Program-made: the position numbers and the translations under genes
Part shown: positions 8,639 to 15,983 of the stretch, in pieces
How the letters are laid out: each line of letters begins with the position of its first letter
How positions within the stretch are numbered: position 1 is the first letter of the stretch
DNA from: Pseudomonas entomophila
GTDB lineage: Bacteria > Pseudomonadota > Gammaproteobacteria > Pseudomonadales > Pseudomonadaceae
Assembly: GCF_018417595.1 (NCBI RefSeq)
Contig: NZ_CP070982.1
Span: 2,505,501-2,569,500, forward strand
DNA: 64,000 nt
Direction: 5' to 3'
Notes under the pieces: model-generated
Database searches by the model: none
What the model saw: the letters and a program-made list of their open reading frames with translations, nothing else
Told to the model about the DNA's origin: nothing

Positions 8639-9120
8639 AGCTCTTCCCCCCAGGTGGCGTACCCGGTGGTACCGGCAGCGTGATGAATCCAGCTGATGGC
8701 CCGATAGCTGATAAGCAGCCGCTCCTCGGCGTCCTGGTCGGTCAAGAGCGTCGCGTGGGGCACGTCCAGCTCCTGGCTGACCACCACCGCGCCCTCCAAC
8801 CTTACGGAGAAGTACTTTTCCCGATGGCCCGCCGGATGAATGCGGTACAGCTGGATATCGCAGTCGACCACTTCCCGGCTGTCCACGGCCTGGGCCAGCA
8901 AGGGTGTGGCCTTGTCGATGTGCTTGGTGATCACCACGGGCTGATGCACAGCACGTTGGTTGGTATCAGGGGTGGCAATAGCGTGATTGAAGGACAGCAC
9001 CGTTATTTCGTCCTGGTGCATGAGTTGGCATTTGTTGCCAATGGATGGCTGGGTATTGCACCTCGCCGAAATCAACCCCTGTCGATTGCCTTTGATACTC
9101 ATGTAGCCGTTGAACGCCAT
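8635..9120 (-). CDS. hcp: Hcp-family type VI secretion protein (orphan)
   Basis: A 161-residue Hcp (DUF796) protein, the ring subunit of the type VI secretion tube and a chaperone for small effectors. Seen: the N-terminal 'MAFNGYMSIKG', central 'VVITKHIDKATPLLAQAV' and C-terminal 'YRAISWIHHAAGTTGYATW', all typical of this Hcp branch. No baseplate, sheath or ClpV genes are in the window, so this is an orphan copy whose product must use an apparatus encoded elsewhere. The start was placed at 9120, where the family N-terminus begins. It heads the hcp-DUF4225-immunity operon and is roughly half identical, by eye, to the copy at 28263. Confidence 0.85.
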   Translation of the reverse strand: MAFNGYMSIKGNRQGLISARCNTQPSIGNKCQLMHQDEITVLSFNHAIATPDTNQRAVHQPVVITKHIDKATPLLAQAVDSREVVDCDIQLYRIHPAGHREKYFSVRLEGAVVVSQELDVPHATLLTDQDAEERLLISYRAISWIHHAAGTTGYATWGEEL

Positions 9121-9290
9121 GGTCTGCTCTCCCTGTAGACAAGGTATGCAGCCTACGAAAACGAGAACAGGTTGTATGCCAGACGCTTCCCAAATATTCA
9201 CCGGGCGCGGAACGCTCTGTTTATTGCCCCTAAGTGCTACAGGCTGTTAGCCATCGCACAAGCGTGCCAGGTGTACTTGAGTATGGGGTT

Positions 9291-9567
9291 TTCCTTGATT
9301 GTCAGAGCAAGGGGGCGCTATGCGCCCCACAGCGACGAGCGCTACTTGGCCCACCACTGGGCACCGCCCTTCGGCCAACTGATGCCACTGTACTTCAGGC
9401 GCACGAAGGGGTCGTTCGCCCAATTCATGCCAATGTCATTGAAGGCATCGCCACCCGAGACGAGTTCCAGATCGGCCTCGCTCAGCACCTGAGGGGGGCT
9501 GCTGGCAGTGGTCTTTTCCGTTTCCGCAGTCTTGAACCTGAACATGGAGTTTCTCCTTGATTGTCAG
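9291..9567. repeat. 14-bp direct repeats flanking the leader-peptide gene
   Basis: TCCTTGATTGTCAG occurs at 9292-9305 and again at 9554-9567. The second copy contains, on the minus strand, the ribosome binding site of the 67-residue peptide gene. Similarity continues a little past the first copy in the same phase (CCATACTCAAGTACA against CCATGTTCAGGTTCA), as if a second peptide gene start had decayed there. Confidence 0.5.
9342..9545 (-). CDS. Small peptide with double-glycine leader (bacteriocin/RiPP-like precursor)
   Basis: A 67-residue peptide. Residues 1-32 end in 'LSEADLELVSGG', matching the double-glycine leader consensus (L-S-x2-E/D-L-x2-V/I-x-G-G) recognised by C39-peptidase ABC exporters. 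The predicted 35-residue core after Gly32 has four Trp, several Lys and Gly, and no Cys, as in unmodified class II bacteriocins or microcins. A strong AAGGAG lies 7-8 nt before the ATG. No exporter, modification enzyme or obvious immunity gene is adjacent; the neighbours are hcp and a MocR regulator. The annotation as a secreted peptide rests on the leader alone. Confidence 0.65.
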   Translation of the reverse strand: MFRFKTAETEKTTASSPPQVLSEADLELVSGGDAFNDIGMNWANDPFVRLKYSGISWPKGGAQWWAK

Positions 9568-9659
9568 CGCGCCGTTTTCCTGCACAACGCAGTGACAATC
9601 TAGGTGGGCAGCTGCTCCGGCCTCAATAGCACGGGTGGGCTAGGTCAAAACGGCTATTG

Positions 9660-11084
9660 TCACAGCGCCCCGCGGCGCACGTGCTTGACCAGCACCTTCT
9701 CCAGTAACTCCCACATCGCCGGGTCCGCACTGAACGCCACGTTGAAGCGCATCCACCCGGTCGCCTTGGCATCGACCATGAACAACTGCCCGGGCCCGAG
9801 CATGATGCCTTTTTCCATGGCGTCATCGAGCAGCGCCGCACTGTCTGGAATCGCCGGATGGCGGGTCCAGATATACATCCCTTCGTCCGACTCGATGAAC
9901 AGCTCGAACCCCAGCCGGTGCAGGTGCCGGCCCACCTCCTGGTGCGCCTCGGCCAGGCGCTGGCGCAGGCGCTTGAGGTGCTTGCGCCAGCGGCCGTCGA
10001 TGATCGCGGCGTACACCACCCGCTCCATCACTTGCGAGGTGGTCAGGCCCGAGCGCATCTTCAGGTGCAGCAGTTGCTGGGTCAGCTCCGGGTTGGCCAG
10101 CAGGTAGCCGACCCGCACGTTGGGCGAGATGCTTTTCGAATAGCTGCCGACGTACACCACTTGCTGCAGGTGGTCCAGGCTCGCCAGGCACGGCAGCGGG
10201 TCGGCGATCATGTCGGCGTAGAGGTTGTTCTCCACCAGGCGGAAGCCGTGCTGGCTGGCCAATTGCAGCAGGCGGTGCAACTGCGCAAGCGGGGTGCGCG
10301 AGCAGGTCGGGCTGTGCAGGTGCGGCTGGGTGAAGAACGCGGTGGGCCGGTGGTGCGCGAGCAGGCGTTCGAGGTGGTCGAGGTCGTAGCCGGCCGGTGT
10401 GCGTGGCACGCCGATCAGGGTGGCGCCCTGGGTGCGCAGGATGCTCATCAGGTTGGGGTAGCCGGGGTCGTCCACCAGCACCACATCGCCTGGGCGCACC
10501 AGGGTGCGCACGGCCAGGTCCAGGGCCTGGCTGGCGCCGTGGGTGAGCATCAGCTGTGCCGGGTTGGCGACGATCGACAGTTCCTGCTGCAGGTTCTGCG
10601 CGGTCAGCGCGCGTAGCTCCGGCAGGCCCATGGGGTCGCCGTAGCCGGACAGCTCCAGCGGGCTGCCGGCCACCTGGCGCAGGCCGCGACGCAGGCCTTC
10701 CTCGTACATCCAGTCGTTGGGCAGCCAGCCGCAACCCGGCTTGAAGGGCAATTGGCGGATCTCGAAGATCTGTTGCAGGTACCACTCGGAATTGAAGGTG
10801 GGGCGGGTGGTGTCGGCTTCGACGTTGTGCTTGTCCAACAGCTCGTTCGCCGCACGATTGACGAAGAAGCCCGCGTTGCCCTTGCTCACCAGCAACCCCT
10901 GGGCCACCAGCCGGTCGTAGGCCTCGACCACGGTGAAAGTGCTCACCGAGTAGGTGGCGGCGAACGCCCGGATCGACGGCACCTTCGCCCCAGGCTTGAG
11001 GGTCTGGTCGTCGATCAGCGCGCGCAACCCATCGATGATCTGGTTGACCAGCGGGGTGGAAGAGTCCGGATGGAGCTGGAGCAT
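9660..11084 (-). CDS. MocR-type (GntR/aminotransferase) transcriptional regulator
   Basis: A 474-residue fusion typical of the MocR/GabR/PdxR group. The N-terminal GntR winged HTH (~1-70) shows 'LVNQIIDGLRALIDDQTLKPGAKVPSIRAFA'. A linker leads to a class I aminotransferase-like domain (~110-470) with 'LSGYGDPMGLPELRALTAQNL', 'VDDPGYPNLMSIL' and the PLP-lysine region 'VYVGSYSKSISPNVRVGYLL'. Such regulators bind PLP or an amino acid adduct and control a divergent gene, here the amino acid permease at 11517. A 9-bp direct repeat in the shared intergenic region fits their usual operator form. Confidence 0.88.
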   Translation of the reverse strand: MLQLHPDSSTPLVNQIIDGLRALIDDQTLKPGAKVPSIRAFAATYSVSTFTVVEAYDRLVAQGLLVSKGNAGFFVNRAANELLDKHNVEADTTRPTFNSEWYLQQIFEIRQLPFKPGCGWLPNDWMYEEGLRRGLRQVAGSPLELSGYGDPMGLPELRALTAQNLQQELSIVANPAQLMLTHGASQALDLAVRTLVRPGDVVLVDDPGYPNLMSILRTQGATLIGVPRTPAGYDLDHLERLLAHHRPTAFFTQPHLHSPTCSRTPLAQLHRLLQLASQHGFRLVENNLYADMIADPLPCLASLDHLQQVVYVGSYSKSISPNVRVGYLLANPELTQQLLHLKMRSGLTTSQVMERVVYAAIIDGRWRKHLKRLRQRLAEAHQEVGRHLHRLGFELFIESDEGMYIWTRHPAIPDSAALLDDAMEKGIMLGPGQLFMVDAKATGWMRFNVAFSADPAMWELLEKVLVKHVRRGAL

Positions 11085-11218
11085 TCGGGGGCCTTCAGGT
11101 GTGCGGGACGCCAGGCGCCGGCAGGGGTATCGCGGGTGTATTGGATCGGCGGCCTGTACAGTGCAGTGCGTTTTTCATGCCGCTGTGCATGGCTCAATGT
11201 GTTCGACATTTTTACATT

Positions 11219-11252
11219 ACGTGTCAGATATAGCCAACACAGCACGTATCAG
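11219..11252. promoter_or_regulatory. Direct repeat, candidate MocR operator
   Basis: ACGTGTCAG (11219-11227) and ACGTATCAG (11244-11252) form a direct repeat 25 bp apart with one mismatch, between the divergent MocR and permease genes. MocR regulators commonly bind direct repeats near divergent promoters. Assignment is inferred from pattern and place. Confidence 0.4.
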
Positions 11253-11256
11253 CGCT

Positions 11257-11482
11257 ATGAATAATCACAACATCGCTGCTTTGCCGTCGGGGCCCGCCCC
11301 GCACCTTCTTCCCGCGTGGCCGGCCCCCCAGCGTCCGTCCCCCGCATGGTTCAGTTCGCCCAGAGGGTTGCCTCTGGCCGCGTAAGCAGGCCGCCACGGA
11401 TGGCCTGCGTGTGCACCGCACACCTCCCTGCCCGCACTGATGTACAGGTGAGACCGATAGCCATCGGGGTTTCACAGTTTTT
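11257..11482 (+). promoter_or_regulatory. Possible leader peptide and attenuator upstream of the permease
   Basis: A 42-codon frame (ATG 11257, TAA 11383-11385) encodes a peptide with ten prolines and three tryptophans. Directly after its stop come a 7-bp hairpin (GCAGGCC/GGCCTGC, 11386-11408) and a 5-bp hairpin (GTGTG/CACAC, 11409-11423). A third stem (GTGAGACCGAT pairing with ATCGGGGTTTCAC, 11448-11474) is followed by five T residues, which resembles an intrinsic terminator. The layout suggests translation-coupled attenuation. The mini-ORF lacks a clear Shine-Dalgarno, so this is a hypothesis. Confidence 0.35.
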
Positions 11483-11516
11483 CCTTGGATAAAAAGAAGC
11501 ACGGGGTATTTAACTG

Positions 11517-12926
11517 ATGGAAGCTACATCCACATCCACCACCGCGAAGGACGGGCACGAGAGCAAACTCAGTGCCTCGTTGAAGTCGCGCCACCTGACG
11601 ATGATGTCCATCGCCGGAGTGATCGGCGGCGCCTTGTTCGTCGGTTCCGGCAGCGTGATCCACAGCGCCGGCCCAGCTGCGGTCCTGGCGTATCTGGCCG
11701 GCGGCATCCTGGTGGTGCTGATCATGCGCATGCTGGGCGAGATGGCGACATCCTCGCCGGACACCGGCTCGTTCTCCACCTACGCCGACCGCGCCATCGG
11801 GCGCTGGGCCGGTTTCACCATCGGCTGGCTGTACTGGTGGTACTGGGTGATCCTGATGGCCTGGGAGGCCTATGTCGCCGGCAAGATCCTGCATGGCTTC
11901 TTCCCCGACGTCAGCGTCAACGTGTTCGTGCTGGCCACCACGCTGCTGCTGATCACCGTCAACTTCTTCAACGTCAAGCACTACGGCGAGTTCGAGTTCT
12001 GGTTCGCGCTGATCAAGGTGGTGGCGATCGTCTGCTTCCTGGTGGTGTGCACTGCCGCGGTGATGAACGTCTGGCAGTTCGGTGAAGTGCGCGGCATCAG
12101 CCACCTGACCGCCGAAGGCTTCATGCCCAACGGCATCACCACGGTGATCGGCGCGCTGCTGGGGGTGATGTTCGCCTTCCTGGGCGCCGAGATCGTCACC
12201 ATCGCCGCCTCCGAAGCCAAGGACCCGGCCACCCAGATCGTCAAGGCCACCAACTCGGTGGTGTGGCGTGTGTGCCTGTTCTATGTGGGCTCGATCTTCC
12301 TGATCGTCTGCCTGGTGCCGTGGAACGACCCGCAACTGGGTGTCTCCGGCTATGGTGCCTATCGCCGTACGCTGGAGCTGCTGGGCGTGCCCTATGCCGA
12401 GCTGCTGATGAACTTCGTGGTGCTGACCTCGGTGAGCAGCTGCCTGATCTCCGGCCACTACACCGCTTCGCGCATGCTGTTCTCCCTGGCCCAGCGTGGC
12501 GACGCGCCGCGTCTGTTCAAGTTCACCCGCACCGGTACCGGTGTACCGGTGAACGCGATCATCGGCTCGTGCCTGGTGGCGGTGTTCTGCGCGCTGATCA
12601 ACTTCAGCGACACCCTGCGCCCGAAAGACGTGCTGGAAACCCTGATGAACACCACCGGCATGATCGCCCTGCTGGTGTACCTGGTGATCGCCTTCTCGCA
12701 ACTGCGCATGCGCCGCAAGCTGATCGCCGAGGGCAAGGAAGTGCGCCTGAAGATGTGGTTGTTCCCCTGGTTGACCTACCTGGTGATCGTGTTCATCGTG
12801 GCCGCCCTGGTGACCATGGCGTTCATGCCTGACTACCAGATCCTGGTGATTTCCACCGGCATTGCCGCAGCCATCGTGGTGGCCATGGGCGTGGTGCACC
12901 AGATCCGTAGCGCCAAGCGTCACTAA
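11517..12926 (+). CDS. Amino acid permease, APC superfamily (GABA permease-like)
   Basis: A 469-residue inner-membrane transporter with 12 predicted helices. The AAT-family signature is seen at 'LKSRHLTMMSIAGVIGGALFVGSGSVIHSAGPAAVLAYLAGG' in helix 1 and 'MLGEMATSSPDTGSFSTYADRAIG' after helix 2. It resembles bacterial GabP and other proton-coupled amino acid carriers. The substrate is not certain: GABA, proline or a related amino acid are possible. It is divergent from a MocR regulator and has a long structured leader upstream and a strong terminator downstream, so it is probably a single-gene unit. Confidence 0.85.
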   Translation: MEATSTSTTAKDGHESKLSASLKSRHLTMMSIAGVIGGALFVGSGSVIHSAGPAAVLAYLAGGILVVLIMRMLGEMATSSPDTGSFSTYADRAIGRWAGFTIGWLYWWYWVILMAWEAYVAGKILHGFFPDVSVNVFVLATTLLLITVNFFNVKHYGEFEFWFALIKVVAIVCFLVVCTAAVMNVWQFGEVRGISHLTAEGFMPNGITTVIGALLGVMFAFLGAEIVTIAASEAKDPATQIVKATNSVVWRVCLFYVGSIFLIVCLVPWNDPQLGVSGYGAYRRTLELLGVPYAELLMNFVVLTSVSSCLISGHYTASRMLFSLAQRGDAPRLFKFTRTGTGVPVNAIIGSCLVAVFCALINFSDTLRPKDVLETLMNTTGMIALLVYLVIAFSQLRMRRKLIAEGKEVRLKMWLFPWLTYLVIVFIVAALVTMAFMPDYQILVISTGIAAAIVVAMGVVHQIRSAKRH

Positions 12927-12943
12927 GCGCCAGGCGTTGCATG

Positions 12944-12979
12944 AAACGGCCGGATCCCTCCAGGGGATCCGGCCGTTTT
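12944..12979 (+). terminator. Rho-independent terminator after the permease
   Basis: A near-perfect 16-bp stem (AAACGGCCGGATCCC pairing with GGGATCCGGCCGTTT) with a short loop is followed by TTTTC. It lies 18 bp after the permease stop. Confidence 0.8.
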
Positions 12980-13040
12980 CGTTCGTTGTGGTGGCGACTT
13001 GGCTTATGCTGCACGCATCTGCCATCGAAGGAGCCCACCC

Positions 13041-13817
13041 ATGGCCTGGTCCGCCACCCAGTACTCACGCTTCGAAGATGAACGCACACGCGCCGTGCGC
13101 GACCTGCTCGCCGCGGTACCGCCGCGCCCGGTGCGCCATGCCACCGACCTGGGCTGCGGCCCTGGCAACTCCACCGAAGTGCTGTTGCAGCGCCACCCCG
13201 ATGCCCAGGTGACCGCGCTGGACAGCGACCCGGACATGATCGAAAAGGCCCGGCAACGCCCGCGCCTGAGTGTGCCGCGGGTGCGCTGTGATATTGCCGA
13301 TATCGGCAGTTGGGTTGCCCAGGAGCCACAGGACCTGATCCTCGCCAACGCTTCGCTGCAGTGGCTGCCGGAGCATGGCAGCCTCTACCCGCACCTGGTG
13401 CGGCAGTTGAGCGAAGGGGCCAGCCTGGCCGTGCAGACGCCCGACAACCTCGACGAACCCGCTCACCACCAGTTGCGCGAGATTGCCAGCCGCGGGCCGT
13501 GGTCCGACAAGTTCGCCGACTTCAGCCTGCCGCCCCGGCATGGCGCGGCGTTCTATTACGATCTGCTCAGCCCGTTGTGCGCACGGGTGGATGTATGGCG
13601 CACCACCTACCATCACCCGTTGATGGGCGGCGCGGAGGCGGTCGTGGAGTGGTTCAAGGGGTCGGCGTTGCGGCCGTACCTGGCCAGGCTGGATGAACAG
13701 GAGCAGGCGGACTTCCTGCAGTTGTACCTGCAGGCCATGCAGCATGACTATCCACCGGCCACCGATGGCAAGGTGTTGTTGCCGTTCCCGCGGTTATTTG
13801 TGGTGGCGACGCGCTAG
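13041..13817 (+). CDS. tam: trans-Aconitate 2-methyltransferase
   Basis: A 258-residue SAM-dependent methyltransferase matching Tam, which methylates trans-aconitate and so disarms this inhibitor of aconitase. It opens with the family signature 'MAWSATQYSRFEDERTRAVRDLL'. Motif I is 'ATDLGCGPGNSTEVLLQRHP' near residues 35-54, with the acidic end of strand 2 'VTALDSDPDMIEKAR'. A later motif 'DLILANASLQWLPEH' follows. The length is as expected. GAAGGAG lies 9 nt before the ATG at 13041. Its 3' end overlaps the convergent DUF2784 gene by 24 bp. Confidence 0.88.
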   Translation: MAWSATQYSRFEDERTRAVRDLLAAVPPRPVRHATDLGCGPGNSTEVLLQRHPDAQVTALDSDPDMIEKARQRPRLSVPRVRCDIADIGSWVAQEPQDLILANASLQWLPEHGSLYPHLVRQLSEGASLAVQTPDNLDEPAHHQLREIASRGPWSDKFADFSLPPRHGAAFYYDLLSPLCARVDVWRTTYHHPLMGGAEAVVEWFKGSALRPYLARLDEQEQADFLQLYLQAMQHDYPPATDGKVLLPFPRLFVVATR

Positions 13818-14168
13818 GCGCCAGAGCACGTAGCCGTAGATTCCCAGGTTGAGCAGCAGGACGAAGGTACCGAGCCATAGTTGGATCTGCGGAGTCAGCC
13901 CGACCGGATAGATAACCGGCCAGATGTAGTGTTCGACGAATCCCCCGGGGTAGCCGCTGTCGCCGGCAGCGGCGCGCAGGCGGTTCTCCCAGGCGGTGAG
14001 CGGGCACTCCAGGTGCAGGCCCTCCACCGCCAGGCCCCAGGCGAGGGCGGGCAGGTGGATGAACAGGGCACGGCGGTGCTTGAGCGCCAGCAGGCCGCCG
14101 AACAGGACCAGCAGGATGAAGGACAGGTGGAACAGGACCAGGGTGTCGGCGGCTAGGCGGTAGAGCAT
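13794..14168 (-). CDS. DUF2784 membrane protein
   Basis: A 124-residue inner-membrane protein with four predicted helices. The DUF2784 pattern is clear: N-terminal 'RLAADTLVLFHLSFILLVLFGGLL', then the 'CPLTAWENRLR' motif near residues 55-65 and 'GFVEHYIWPVIYP' near 77. The family has no known function. AAGG precedes the ATG. It converges on tam with overlapping ends. Confidence 0.85.
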   Translation of the reverse strand: MLYRLAADTLVLFHLSFILLVLFGGLLALKHRRALFIHLPALAWGLAVEGLHLECPLTAWENRLRAAAGDSGYPGGFVEHYIWPVIYPVGLTPQIQLWLGTFVLLLNLGIYGYVLWRLARRHHK

Positions 14169-14219
14169 GGGTGGGGCCTTGGGGGGAGCCGGGTATGTTA
14201 GGGGGGCATTGTATTTGAG

Positions 14220-14243
14220 TTCCTGAGTTCCTGAGTTCCTGAG
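14220..14243. repeat. Tandem octamer repeat
   Basis: The octamer TTCCTGAG is repeated three times in tandem, directly before the large nested inverted repeat. It lies in non-coding DNA upstream of the DUF2784 gene. Confidence 0.7.
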
Positions 14244-14288
14244 TCGTTAGTTGGTTTTTGTGTTTGTGGGCATATCCGTTTGCTTTGT

Positions 14289-14729
14289 TGACGCAGAGTC
14301 ACCTTTGCGCCCTTGCGGCCAGGCCTTTCAAGGTGTTCGACGTTAGCGTTGTAGCGCCAATGAGATCGAGCGCCGCCCGCGCGGCGCATCGCGGATGAAT
14401 CCGCTCCTACATCGGTTGCAACGTGCCGCACCTGTCAGGCCATGGTTGCCAGCCTTGGCGCATGGCGTGAGCCGGGCGGGGCGGCGGTAGCGCCTGCCGA
14501 AAAACCGCGTCGTACAAACAAGGCGAACAACCATGGCCTATCGGTCATGGCCACGTTGCAACGAATGTAGGAGCGGATTCATCCGCGATGCGCCGCGCGG
14601 GCGGCGCTCGATCTGATAGACGCCGCAAGAATCCCGGCGGGCATCTGGCGGCCCTGATGCGGTCACGCCCCCTGCGTCCAAAGACCTTGAAAGGGATGGC
14701 CGTAAGGGCGCAAAGGTGAATCAGCGTCT
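14289..14729. repeat. 441-bp nested inverted repeat with REP cores
   Basis: Three nested pairs of arms face each other. The outer pair, 14289-14337 and 14681-14729, matches at roughly four of five positions. The middle pair, 14363-14425 and 14552-14614, is 63 bp long and identical but for two adjacent bases; it contains the REP-type GTAGGAGCGGATTCATCCGC and a GC-rich stem. The inner pair is GGCCATGGTTG at 14438-14448 with its complement at 14528-14538. The element can fold into one long cruciform or RNA stem. No gene is seen in it; the surrounding 14169-14850 is otherwise empty. Confidence 0.8.
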
Positions 14730-14777
14730 CCATCGCCAATGGATATGCTTACAAAACTCCAAACCCAAACTCTTAAA

Positions 14778-14846
14778 GCCGAAGCCGAAGCCGAAGCCGA
14801 AGCCGAAGCCGAAGCCGAAGCCGAAGCCGAAGCCGAAGCCGAAGCC
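14778..14846. repeat. Hexanucleotide tandem repeat (GCCGAA)n
   Basis: About eleven copies of GCCGAA run in tandem and end four bases before the stop codon of the LysR gene on the minus strand. Changes in copy number would not alter that protein but could change its 3' mRNA end. The Lys-Pro peptide that the plus strand could encode here is judged an artefact. Confidence 0.85.
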
Positions 14847-14850
14847 AAAA

Positions 14851-15720
14851 TCAAAGCCCCTCCCGCACCATCTCCAGAAACGTAGCCACCACCCGTCGCG
14901 TCCGCTGCTCGCTCAGGCACACCAGCGTCTCGGTCAGATGCCGCTGGCAATCGACAATCGGCAAGGCACAAACCCGGGCATCGGCCCCGAACTCCGCCGC
15001 CGACACCACCCCCACGCCAATCCCCACCACCACGGCCTCGCGCGCCGCCTCCCGGCCTTCCACCTGGATCGCCGGACGAATGCGCAACCCGGCCCGCTGC
15101 ATTTCCTCATCCAGCGTCTGCCGCGTCACCGACCCCGGCTCGCGCAACACCAGCGGCGTGTCGTCCAGGTCCGCCAGGCTGATCTCGCCACGGCTGGCCC
15201 ACGGATGCTGATGCGAGACGAACGCCACCATCGGGTCCCGGCGCATCGGCACGCAATACAGGCGTTCGTCATCGACATCACGCCCCAGCAGGGCAAGGTC
15301 GGCCTGGTAGCTGAACAACCGGGCCAGCGACTCATCGGTGTTGCCGGTCTCGATCTTCACCTGGATGCCCGGGTAGCGCTGGCAGAAGCGCGCGATCTGC
15401 GGCAGCACGTGCACCGGGGCATCCACCGCCAGCACCAGGCTGCCGGTGTGCAGGGCGCGGGAGTCCTGCAGCAGTTCAACGGCCTCCGCCTCGCAGGCGA
15501 ACAGGCGCTGGGTCACCCCCAGCAGGCGCTCGCCCAGGTCGGTCAGTTGCACCGAGCGTTTGTTGCGGTGGAACAGCAGCACCCCGAAGCGCTCCTCCAG
15601 CTTGCGCACCTGGTCGGACACCGCCGGCTGGGTGAGGAACAGCCGTTCAGCCGCACGAGTGAAGCTGCCCTGTTCGGCGACGGCGTGGAAGGCCTTGAGT
15701 TGAGCATGGGAGACCGACAT
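14851..15720 (-). CDS. LysR-family regulator, likely of the phosphonate transporter/oxidase operon
   Basis: A 289-residue LysR regulator. The HTH is at 'QLKAFHAVAEQGSFTRAAERLFLTQPAVSDQVRKLEE' (residues ~7-43), followed by a CysB-like effector domain with 'TGSLVLAVDAPVHVLPQIARF'. It is divergent from the OPA transporter and FAD oxidase at 15984-18706; this three-gene set is found in Pseudomonas 2-aminoethylphosphonate loci. An AT-rich dyad in the 263-bp gap fits a LysR box. The effector would be an aminophosphonate, by inference from the neighbours. Confidence 0.8.
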   Translation of the reverse strand: MSVSHAQLKAFHAVAEQGSFTRAAERLFLTQPAVSDQVRKLEERFGVLLFHRNKRSVQLTDLGERLLGVTQRLFACEAEAVELLQDSRALHTGSLVLAVDAPVHVLPQIARFCQRYPGIQVKIETGNTDESLARLFSYQADLALLGRDVDDERLYCVPMRRDPMVAFVSHQHPWASRGEISLADLDDTPLVLREPGSVTRQTLDEEMQRAGLRIRPAIQVEGREAAREAVVVGIGVGVVSAAEFGADARVCALPIVDCQRHLTETLVCLSEQRTRRVVATFLEMVREGL

Positions 15721-15760
15721 CGAAGACTCCTGTTACAAGCTGGGCTTATGAGTGAAATAC

Positions 15761-15781
15761 GATAAATCGATTTTATTTATC
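15761..15781. promoter_or_regulatory. LysR-type binding box
   Basis: GATAAAT and ATTTATC form a 21-bp interrupted dyad 40 bp upstream of the LysR start, between the divergent genes. LysR proteins bind T-N11-A dyads like this and normally control both their own and the divergent gene. Confidence 0.45.
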
Positions 15782-15983
15782 AGTCTGCACCTGTTTCCAT
15801 GTCTTTCAACCCCGGACTGGCCGCCACAAGCGGCGTTCAAGGGCCATGGCTGCCGAGGGTCACGCCAGACCGCCGAGCCATCTGACCAGGTGACGTCCCT
15901 CCGTCACGCAGTGCGCAACACAACAACAAGACAGGCGTTTCTTCACATTCTGCCGGCACACTCAAGCAAGAGGTCAGATCCAC

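Noticed and set aside
11386..11423. Guanidine-II (mini-ykkC)-like riboswitch
   Set aside because: One hairpin loop contains ACGG, but the second hairpin lacks the needed ACGR loop and flanking conserved bases.
11472..13025. Long open frame on the minus strand opposite the permease
   Set aside because: It is the antisense shadow of a GC-rich membrane protein gene; the peptide is His/Gln/Asp-rich and low in complexity with no family resemblance.
14716..15765. Plus-strand frame starting with a Lys-Pro repeat
   Set aside because: The KP run is the GCCGAA microsatellite read in one frame; the rest is antisense to a LysR gene.
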